Assembly (NCBI GenBank): GCA_965153455.1
Contig: OZ234502.1
Coordinates: 3,637,267-3,701,266 of the forward strand
Reading direction: 5' to 3'
Source: Sphagnum compactum
Taxonomy: Eukaryota > Bryophyta > Sphagnopsida > Sphagnales
DNA length: 64,000 bases
This document shows positions 55,200 to 64,000 of the stretch, piece by piece. The translations under genes and the position numbers were made by a program. How positions within the stretch are numbered: position 1 is the first letter of the stretch; every line of letters begins with the position of its first letter. Under the pieces are notes generated by a model, which had not been told where the DNA came from, searched no databases, and saw only the letters and a list, made by a program, of their open reading frames with translations.

Positions 55200-56530
55200 T
55201 TCGGGCAACCAGTCCTATAGGCATTGTTGAGCCCACATTGGATGCAGGTATGCATTTCTTTTTGGTTTAGGTAGTCTCAATTTAAGAGTAGTCAAGGGTT
55301 TATATTGTTGTATCACATGATTTTTGAAAGTCTAATCTGGTCTTTGCCTTACGTTTGTGCCTTATTAATGTGATAGATGATATGTCTTCCTCTTCCGTTG
55401 TCTCCACTAGTGATTCATCCTCCTCAAATGAAGGCACATCAGCTCATACGCAGGCAGAGGTGTCTCATTCTCCTCGTGGTCCACCTCGGCAGCTTTGCCA
55501 GTGCACCAAGTGTGTTGGTCAGATTTCACAAAAGTCATATGTTTGTGCTCAACACATTCAGCGATTTGGGCGTCATCGTGGTCTTACCCCAGGAGCTTCT
55601 TCATCTCATGTGGTAAGTGTCATTTTACCATTGTCATTTTTCCTCTTTGATACATGTTATTTTTCATGAAATCCTCTTTGAAACTATTTTCACTTCCATG
55701 GTTTGTTGTGGTTTTTTGAATGTAATAGGGTTCCCGTATGACACCATCACCCTATGTTCTATCATAAGGGGTTTTAGCTGCCATAGGAAATGCACTTTCG
55801 CATGCATTTGCTGTAGGGATTGGTACCTCTCATGAGGCCAGTAAGCCACATCATGAGGAAAGGCCACGTGTGCCCTCCATTAGGCAACGATCCAAAGCAC
55901 AACGTCCAAGTGAGGGTCATGCTAGGACTATTGTTGAAGGCAGATGGGGTATGTGTGAGTTCACTGGCAAATGTGCCAATATTATCTAGTCATGGAACCC
56001 TGCAGTTCTTGGGTTGCTTGATAATTTGCCCTATGATGAGGAGGTTGTGGTTTGGGGTAGACAATGGATTGTTAAGACCTCTACACTTGGAGAGAGGCAT
56101 GGCTATGCAGTATATGCTTGTGAGGACATCATTGTAGAGGATTCAGTTAGGTTGTCGTAGAGAGGGTCCTACTTTGTTCCCTTATGGTGGGCCTATCTAT
56201 AAGAGAAAACATTGGAACATGATCCTCACACAACATCATGAGTGGAAGACCTTTGCTCTTAAGATGGACACATTTGCTGGTAGCACTAGGAGGCATAGTG
56301 ATGGGAGGGTGATAGATGGAGACCCCAAACGTTTTGGAAACATTGCTGGTTTCATCAACAGTACAGTGGGGATTCAGCCTAAGCGTAGGGCTAATTGTGA
56401 ATGGGTTTTTGTTGAGGGACCTCCTCCAGCACCATATGGCCAAACTTATCATGAAGACCATTGCTTGGTTATAGCTACTAGGACCATCAGATCAGGAGAT
56501 GAGTTGTTTACACACTATGAGTGGAATTAG
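55200..56530 (+). pseudogene. SET-domain gene inside the CACTA block
   Basis: Probable exons: one ending at 55247 (IVEPTLDA), 55377-55612, and one from 55728. Splice phases match across the first two junctions. Exon 2 is Ser-rich, then has a Cys/His cluster (CQCTKCVGQ, YVCAQHIQRFGRHRG). The third reads a basic linker and WNPAVLGLL, then a SET fold: HGYAVYACEDI, FPYGGPIY, GNIAGFINST, RRANCEWVF, ATRTIRSGDELFTHYEW. The usual NHS reads NST, while the final Tyr and GDEL are kept. Lesions: a frameshift near 55765, TAG at 55987, and a frameshift near 56158. SET domains methylate lysines, often on histones; the target here is unknown. Start not determined. Confidence 0.7.
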
Positions 56531-56697
56531 GATTCCACCATTTCTGAACTATGTACTTTGTTTAAGACATAACATACCATATCTATATACATGCATTTTG
56601 GCATTTTTTATTTATAATGTAATATGCAACTATGCTTGGTATATAGTTAAGATCTTCTGGATTTGGTATTGCATAGAATATTCGGCCTTCTGAAGAC

Positions 56698-59600
56698 ATG
56701 CTGCCACGGAGGTTGAGAGCAACATATCGGGAAATGGGCATGCCACACAAATCAGACTCTTCATCAACTCATTCTTCATCAAATGACTTGTCTGCTCATG
56801 ATGAAGGTGTCTCTCAACCAGTTCAGGAAGCACCACTGCCTGCAAACCAAAAACAAGCGATGGATGACTTCATGGTTGACTGGTTTGGACTTGACATAGT
56901 TGATGATATGTCTGGCAACCCACATGATGAAGGAGCCAATGCAAATGATCCACGTCATCAACATACTGCCCAGGGACAACGGCAGTGGCAAGAGGCGGAG
57001 GCACATGCTCAAACACCTATTTTTCAAGGTGCAAGGTTAAGCCGTTTAGCAGCCATACTGGGGTTGTTAAACATCCAAGCAAAACACAAGGCAAGTAATA
57101 CTATGTTGTTAGACATTTTCTAGTATTGTCATAGCCTCTTGTTGCCTAAGGAAAATGTTTTGCCAGGATCTTGGAAGGAGGCTAAAAAGATCTTATCCTC
57201 CATAGGCATGGAGTATCAAATTGTCCATGCATGTGTTAATGACTGCATGTTATTTCATGGGAACAATGCCCATTTAACGGAGTGCAGTACATGTGAAGAG
57301 GCTCGATATAATCCTCACATGCTTACAAAGAAGGTGCCCAGGAAATCAGTAAGGTGGTTTCCCATTATTCCTCGCTTGCTGCACATGTATCGATGTACAG
57401 ACTTGGCCGAGTTAATGGTTTGGCATAAGAAACATCGATCAGAGCCTGGTGTTATGAGGTTACTGGTTGACTCTCCTGCTCACAAGCATGTGGAGTCAAC
57501 ATGGCCAGAGTTTGAGCGTGACCCTAGGCATGTGAGGTTGGGGTTAGCATTAGATGGTGTTAGTCCACATTCACTTGGAGGAAAGGGACGACCTACCTCT
57601 GTTTGGCCAGTTGTTGTCATGAATTACAACCTTCCTCCGTGGTTGTCTATGAAAAAAGGATTTTTGCTGCTTTCTCTTATTATCCCAGGGCCAAGTAAGG
57701 TGAAAAACCTAGACACCTACTTAGCACTAGTGGTCGATGAGCTCAAAACGCTGGGATGGAGTATGGGCATATGATGGGAGGAAGACCATTGGAGGAATAC
57801 CACGTGTATTCAAGTTGAGGGCAATCTGCATGTGGACAATGCATGATTATCCTGGTAAGAAATCATGCACATGCCTCTATATATTTTTTTATTATTCTGT
57901 TTTGTGATTATTTGTTGCTCTAATATTTAGTTCTTCTACAATCAGGGTTTGGTTTTGTAAGTGGGCTGCAAACTCAAGGCTACAAGGCCTGCTCTACATG
58001 TGGCCCAAGTTTGGAGGACATGGCTAAATACTCAAGCCATCTTCGCAAAATTGTTTACCTTGGCCATACAAAGTTTCTTCCACTGGGACATGATATGAGA
58101 TCAGACCCACTTTTATTTTCATCTTTTGACATGCCTTATGGTGATGAGCGTGATATTCCAGAACCTACCACTTTTGCATATTGGAGGGATGTGGCCAATA
58201 GAGTTATTGACCCAAATGATTCTATGGTGTTTGAGGGTAGTGGATTGACAAGGTGGGGTATACTCAACAGCTTGCCCTACTGGGGTGAGTTGAAAATACG
58301 TCATCTCTTGGACCCCATGCACATTGAGGGAAATGTGGGAAAGGCTATCATAAAACAGCTCTATGGAGAGAAGGACAGTAACTTTAAGGAGGCCTGTGAG
58401 GATTTTGAGAGGCATCCCGATGTGTGGATTACTGTTGATCCTAACACAGGTATTGAGCAGCGACCATTAGCTCCATGGACACTTACTACACAGGAAAGAA
58501 AAGACTTTCGAAATCGCATAGGAGAGATGCGATTCCCTACAGGTTTGAACTTTGATGGCAAGGGTTGAATTTAGAAGTACTCTGTTGCTTTTATTTATAT
58601 TTAAATCTGTATGCCTTATACTGGAAAAAGAGTTTAAAGTATAGAATGTTATCTGTTGGATGTCTAGAATACTTTTGTATAATTTTATGGATCCTTGTTG
58701 CAGGTTATGGAGCTAATCTTCAAAAAGTTTTTGGTAGGGACGATGACCACAAGTGGCCAAGGTATCTGAAGACACATGACTATCATCGTTTACTGCAGCA
58801 CATATTGCCTGTGGCAATAATAGGCTTAGCCAGTGTAGAAGTACAAGATGCTCTTTGGTCACTGGGATATCTGTTGAGATGGGTATGCTCAAAGGAGTTA
58901 TTTGTAGAGGAGATTCCAAGAATGAGGGTAATAGCAGCAGAGGTGGTATGCAAGTTGGAAAAGGCCTTCCCTCCATCATTTTTTGATTGTCAAGTGCATT
59001 TACTAGTTCACCTTGTGGATGAAATAGCCATTGCTGGTCCTGTGCATTGTCGGTGGATGTATTGGCTTGAAAGATATATGGCAGTACTAAAGGGTTATGT
59101 CCGTAATCATGCACGAGTGGAGGGAAGCATGGCAACAGGACACTTGGCAGCAGAGAGCATGTTTTATTGCACCAACATCTTGGCCACTATAGATCCATCA
59201 TGTCCTCATGTCTGGATGGAGGAAAGCATAATTATGACATTCTTGGTGCGGGAATGTTATGGAAGCCCAAAAAAGCACGAAAATTCGTTAAAATTCGTTA
59301 AAATTCGCGCCGAAGAATGTTTTGACAAGTTGCTAAATGAAGAATTTTAAAGAATTTTAATGTGCAAAATGAAGAATGTCATCACTAGGGAGGAAAGAGA
59401 AGAGGAGGAAGACCGTTTGACTGGTGCCATCAAAACACGTATGTTATTACCTACAGAGTTAATTCAGCTGACCACATTCATGTTGAATAATAGCAATGTC
59501 ATGGAAGAGTGGAGGAACTTCTATGAGAATGCCAAAAGTATGAATGGGAGATCAAGGATTTATCCTACGTTTCATAAGTACATGAAAGAGAAGTTGGCTG

Positions 59601-60375
59601 AAGTGGATCAATTGTTGGCACAAGGAGAAAGTATAGCATGTTTTCCAGAGATCACAGATGATGTTCGCACCATTGTTCATGGACCACTGAGAGTTGTGAC
59701 AACACGTTCAGCAATGTGGACACAAGGAAGACATTTCAGGTATTTTTTTTTCTATTTCATTAGGCATATTAACTCATCTTCACATTCCAGACAAGTTTTT
59801 TAGAATGTTCTAGGATGATTTTTATGGGCATGAAGTTTCTATTATCATATAAGTTGTTGACTCACAATGCCTAACACAATATTAATTTCAGGATTTCTAG
59901 TTTGGATGAAAAGAGGGGCCACACCTTTGACTATGGAGTTCAAGGGCAATTCATTCAGGACTCTAGAAGCAGTCGACATGACAGGAATATTGTTCGAGAT
60001 ATTGTGCCACATTATGGAAAGCTGGAAGAGATCTTGGTGGTATCTTATGATGCACATTCAAAGTTTGAAGAGTATGTGTTTAAGTGCAAGTGGTTTAAAG
60101 TGAACCTTGCTGGTGCAAATTGCATTGTAGTTCAGGATGAGTGCGGACACACACGGTTAAAGACATTTGCCACCAGTTATCAGCCATCTCATTGGCAAAC
60201 TTCAGAGCCATTTACTTTTCCCAGTCATGTAGAACAATGTTTTTATCTTCCTTATCCCCCAAACCCAGAGGAGTGGTCACTTGTTGTCACATATGTGCCA
60301 CGGTCTCGTTCTATTCTAGGTGAGAAACCAGAGGTTGTGTTTACAACCTCTGAGGTGGATGATGACCACGTATAA
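56698..60375 (+). pseudogene. TNPD/Tnp2-like CACTA transposase (4 exons, three lesions)
   Basis: Exons 56698-57854, 57946-58563, 58704-59739 and 59892-60375, all GT-AG with agreeing phases. A Ser/acidic N-terminus is followed by the Tnp2 core: LLPKENVLPGSWKEAKKIL, HACVNDCMLFH, CSTCEEARY, FPIIPRLLHMY, RLGLALDGV, WPVVVMNYNLPPW, LRAICMWTMHDYPG, YKACSTCG, YWGELKIRHLLDPMH. Next a DUF4218-like block (FPPSFFDCQVHLLVHLVDE, WMYWLERYMAVLKGYVRN) and a DUF4216-like end (HYGKLEEILVV). It cuts and joins CACTA ends. Lesions: TAG at 57121-57123, a probable 2-base loss near 57757, and a stop at 59348 beside a short AAAATTCGTT duplication. Probably inactive. Confidence 0.88.
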
Positions 60376-60601
60376 TGTACTACTCATTATTTTTATGCAA
60401 ATTGCCATTGAGGCTTGTGGTTCTATATTACTGCACAATGTTCATTGTGTCATTTTCTACCTATTATGCTCCATTGTGTAATTTTATTTTTAAGAATAGG
60501 AGCACTGCTATGCGTACTTTAATGATATTTTCACTCAGTCTGCCAAAATAGATTATAATAATGGTTAAGTGGATTTATAGCTTCCATTTGGTTTCAAAGA
60601 T

Positions 60602-61131
60602 TTTATATTTTTTTTATGGCGTTTTGGGAATCAGATGACATTGCAAAACCTTTTGCGAAACTTCCTTCTCCAGTAACCTTTTCACTAATTTGCGAGCTAA
60701 CGCACATCGCAACTTGCGATACGTACACCACTGGAAAGTTTTGTAAAAATTTGTGATGAGGTTTGCGATACATATTCAAACGCAAAATGCGAGGCGCCGA
60801 ATAATGCAAGCTTGCGATGTCTTGTGACTCTCAAAGTTTGTAGCGATACTTTGTGTATTGTAAAATGTGCGATGTTTTGAGTATGATTAAACGTTGCGAA
60901 GTGTGGAATATCGCTAGGGTGGACGGAGACTTAGCGGGTCGTAAAGTTTTGTTTGTGGTATATGTCGCAAAAGTGCTGCGATGAAATAAGGTACATTATA
61001 AATTAGCGATGGGTGGTGCTGCACAAGTTGCGATGCGTGTCGCATCGCAAATATGGCAGGTTGTTTTTGCTTCGCAAACCCTTCAGGTTTTTTGTTTGGC
61101 CCTTCGCAAAAAGGCATAATATGTAGTAGTG
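60602..61131 (-). mobile_element. CACTA-type terminus with subterminal TTGCGA repeats (right copy)
   Basis: Ends GGCATAATATGTAGTAGTG at 61131, the mirror of 29611. It lies about 230 bp beyond the Tnp2 stop codon and carries the same dozen or so TTGCGA/TCGCAA motifs. Flanking bases are CAC here and GTG on the left. They are mirror images, not the direct 3-bp duplication expected of a CACTA insertion. Confidence 0.82.
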
Positions 61132-61414
61132 CACTTTCCCGCTAGTAGGAAACCCGTTTCTTGCAAAATGGGTGTTCAAAAGCAAACAAGGCGCGTTGGG
61201 GAGGTGGAACGCCACAAGGCCAAATTAGTGACAAGGGGCTTTACCCAACCCTACGGAGTGGATTACAACGAAACCTTTGTGCCTGTCGCAAGTTTACATC
61301 TATTTGTTGTATTCTTGCATTAGTGGCCTTGGAAGACATGGAGATCCATCAAATGGACGTGAAAACTGCATTTTTTAAAAGTGAGCTTGAAGAGGAGATT
61401 TACATGGAGCAACC
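61132..61414 (+). pseudogene. copia reverse-transcriptase scrap (mirror copy)
   Basis: Mirror of 29328-29607, now on the plus strand: SRKPVSCK, YGVDYNETF, LEDMEIHQMDVKTAFF. One replacement (RWGGG against RWEGG) separates the two copies in the longest frame. Confidence 0.85.
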
Positions 61415-61837
61415 TCAAGGTTCATAAAATGGAGCAATTGTATTGAATAACAAGAATCACAAAGGTTGTATGCTTCAAATGCTACAATCACAAAACTATG
61501 GCTTGCAACAACTAACAAGGCTTAATGATTCTATGTGTACTCAAAACCACAAAAGGAGAGAATGAAAGATTACTCAAAAGAAATCCAATATATACTATCT
61601 CATAACCTTAAAGTAGCCGCCACTTAACCTTAACCCTAGCCGCCGCCTAGCCCTAGCTGCCACCAAACCCTAACCCTAGCCGTCGCCAAGCCCTAAGTAG
61701 CCTCCACTTCCAAACCCTAACCACCACTATTTAACTTGATTTAACTACTATAAGGATGTGAATACTATTCATCCTTTTTATGAATGTTTCACACATTCAT
61801 CAACATTCGGAATTAGAAATGAATAGTATTTTTAACA
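61415..61837 (-). repeat. truncated copia family-1 LTR (mirror copy)
   Basis: Mirror of 28905-29327, starting TGTTAAAAATACTATTC on the minus strand at 61837. Confidence 0.85.
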
Positions 61838-63437
61838 TTCCCACTCTATGATATTTCTAATCCAAACATGATTATCAACTTATGATGTCGTTCCTTGGAT
61901 AATGTTTTCGTAAGGACATCCGCCACCATGTGTTCTGTTCGACAATATTCAAATCGAACTTCTCCATTTTCAACTTGGCTTGAACAAAATGATGTTGTAC
62001 ATCAATGTGTTTTGTTCGTGTATGGTGAGTGGGATTTTTGGTCAATGATATCGCACCTTGATTGTTGCATCGAATCACCATCACTTTCTTCTCCCCCATG
62101 TATCCTAAATCCATCATCAATTTTGTTATCCACATGGCTTCTTTTGTGGCTTGCGTGTTCGCCATGTACTCCGCCTTCGTGGTGGACAATGTTATTGTAG
62201 GTTGTCGTTTGCTACTCCAAGAAATGGCACCTCTGATCGTGAAAACAAACCCTCTGGTGGACCTCCTATCTTCAAGATCACCACCCCAATCCGCATCACA
62301 ATATCCCAATCACTTCCTTGGATGGTGTTGCACCGAACTGTAATTTCATTTGTAACGTACCTTGCAAATATCGAAAAATTCGTTTGACAGCCATCCAATG
62401 TTCCATGTTCGGGTTGACACATTCCGCAAGAAATGCGTCAAACTTCTTGGACACAAATTCTCCTCCGTTGTCCGATCGTAGCACTTTGATTTTGTGACCA
62501 ATTTCATTCTCAACCAATGCCTTGTATTGTTTGAATTTTTCAAACGCTTCTCATTTGGCCTTCAAAAGATAGACATGAGTTTTCTTTGAGAAATTGTCAA
62601 TGAAAGTGAGAAAGTATCGCGCTTCACCATGCGATGTAGTCCTCATTGGCCTGCACACATCAGTGTGGACAATCTCCAAAAGTTGTGAAGCCCTCGTTGC
62701 TCTGTCCTTGGAAAATGATGTTCTTTGATGTTTGCCTTGAATGCATCCTTCACAAATGTGATGCAATGACACTTCTTTCAAATTCATGCCATCCACCATG
62801 GCATCCAACTCCTTAAGGCTTGCCATGTTGAGATGGCCAAGTCTTTCATGCCAAAGCATCGCATCTTCATCCAAAGAATTGGCAATGTGTGTCGTGTCCT
62901 TACGCACCTTCACATTAAGAAGGTACAAGTTCCTGTCCCTTTGTGCTTCCGTCACAATAACTCCTCGAGCATCGTTGACTTTACAACCATCCTTGTCAAA
63001 CTCCACTTTGAAACCTTCGAAAATGAGTTTACTCACTGAAATCAGACTATTCTTCATTTTTGGAACATGAAGAACATGGCTGATGGTTGCGTGTGACAAT
63101 TCGCCTCCCATTTGCATTGTGGCTTTGATGTTCTCCTTGCCAATGGCCTCCAAAACGGTGTCATCGCCCATGAACACCCTCCTTGGGGAAAAGCACTCGT
63201 ACGTCGTAAACCATTATTGTTCGAACGTCATGTGTTGCATTGACCTGAATTGACAATCCAATCATACGTGGTATAATCATTGGCACTCATAGCGGCAACA
63301 AACATTTTCTCATGATCTTCACAAGCTTGATGAGCTTTTTCTTTTTCATCATTTTTCTTCTTTAAACAATTTTTCACAAAATGTCCAGGTTTCTTACAAT
63401 AGAAACAAAGCTTTTCGTTTGACTTGTGAGTTTTGTT
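61838..63437 (-). pseudogene. copia fragment C (mirror copy)
   Basis: Mirror of 27305-28904 with the same internal deletion, stops and frameshifts. Sharing every lesion shows the two were one locus before the inverted duplication. Confidence 0.88.
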
Positions 63438-63869
63438 TATTGAAAACAACTTGAAAAGAAGCAAGAAAAGAAACACTCAAGGTTCATGAAATGGAACAAT
63501 TATATCAACTAACAAGAAGATTACAAAGGTTGTATGCTTCCAATGCTACAATCACAAAACTATGGTTTGTAACAACCAACAAAGCTTGAAGGTTTTATGT
63601 GCATTCAAACACCATGAAAGGAGAGAATGAAAGACTCCTCAAAACCACTCCAATATATATTATCTCCTAACCCTAAAGTAGCCGCCACTTAACCCTAACC
63701 TAGCCGCCGCCTAACCCTAGCCGCCACCAAACCCTAACCCTAGCCGTCACCAAGCCCTCTCAAATCTACCTATGTCTTTGATTGCTTGCAACACTTATCT
63801 ACCACATTGTTTCTACTATCTACCACACAATTATCTATGTTTCTAACATCTACATCATAATCTTCAACA
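63438..63869 (-). repeat. copia family-2 LTR (mirror copy)
   Basis: Mirror of 26873-27304, from TGTTGAAGATTATGATG at 63869 to TTTTCAATA at 63438. Confidence 0.88.
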
Positions 63870-64000
63870 CTCCCACTTTGCAAGTAATCTAAGACTCCCA
63901 ATCCCATGCTTCTTGTAAGGTTTTGATGCCGCTCCTTTGCCAATGCCTTTGTCAACACATCCGCCACCATATCTTTGAGTTGGGCAATACTTGAAGCCTA
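63870..64000 (-). pseudogene. end of copia element B pol (mirror copy, runs off the window)
   Basis: Mirror of 26742-26872: the last codons of pol ([15 protein letters not shown]) and the polypurine tract. It continues beyond the window edge. Confidence 0.85.

Larger units (their letters stand above)
59923..64000. repeat. right arm of the >=4.08-kb inverted repeat
   Basis: Reverse complement of 26742-30819 with no indels and few substitutions. Here the CACTA transposase is continuous across the inner boundary at 59923, so this arm is the likely source. The arm reaches the window edge and probably goes on into more of element B. Confidence 0.95.

Noticed and set aside
57088-57124. A 37-base intron in Tnp2 removing the stop at 57121
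   Set aside because: Too short for a plant intron and it would need a GC donor. Alignment to Tnp2 wording favours a simple nonsense change.
29611-61131. A single 31.5-kb CACTA insertion with two normal ends
   Set aside because: Flanks are mirror images beyond the ends and no direct 3-bp duplication exists, so an inverted duplication explains the pair better.

Overview
The window is nuclear DNA of a land plant. It shows GT-AG introns, a plant-type leucine-rich-repeat (LRR) receptor-like kinase, an ARM-repeat gene fragment of the ARIA type, and many Ty1/copia, hAT and CACTA (En/Spm) transposon remains. The style of the transposons and the loose, repeat-filled layout make a fern or another large-genome non-flowering plant my best guess, but this is inference. 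No RNA genes, CRISPR arrays or bacterial features were seen.

Layout. 1-420: dead hAT transposase tail. 421-3528: AT-rich DNA with a ~108-bp degenerate tandem repeat, then the pyrimidine-rich upstream region of the only convincing host gene. 3529-7054: a seven-exon LRR receptor-like kinase whose HRD motif reads HGK, so it is a probable pseudokinase. 7055-18150: gene-free DNA with two further hAT wrecks, an LTR-like insertion and a 242-bp direct repeat. 18165-29607: a chain of Ty1/copia elements (A, B, C) joined through LTRs. B (21805-27304) is nearly complete. 29611-61131: a 31.5-kb stretch bounded by CACTA-type ends in inverted orientation. It holds an ARM-repeat gene fragment with introns, a 344-bp and a ~289-bp satellite array, a 26-bp perfect hairpin, and a copia element (D, 43340-50394, 5-bp target duplication) nested in another copia (E). 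It also holds a CACTA gene block: a TNPA-like gene on the minus strand (54723-52956), then a SET-domain gene (55200-56530) and a TNPD/Tnp2-like transposase (56698-60375) on the plus strand, diverging from a shared intergenic region. 59923-64000 is an indel-free inverted copy of 26742-30819, so part of the A/B/C chain reappears at the right end.

How the parts fit. The hexamer TTGCGA/TCGCAA is densely clustered in the subterminal DNA of the CACTA ends, in the divergent promoter between the two transposase genes, and in an intron of the TNPA-like gene. This suggests a factor that binds ends and promoter alike, as TNPA does in En/Spm. The SET-domain reading frame sits inside this block, suggesting a chromatin-modifier gene carried by the transposon. 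All CACTA genes carry stops or frameshifts, so this copy looks inactive. The copia elements share an unusual primer-binding site that matches the anticodon arm of initiator tRNA-Met, as in Drosophila copia. Their LTRs carry arrays of telo-box and GCC-box motifs.
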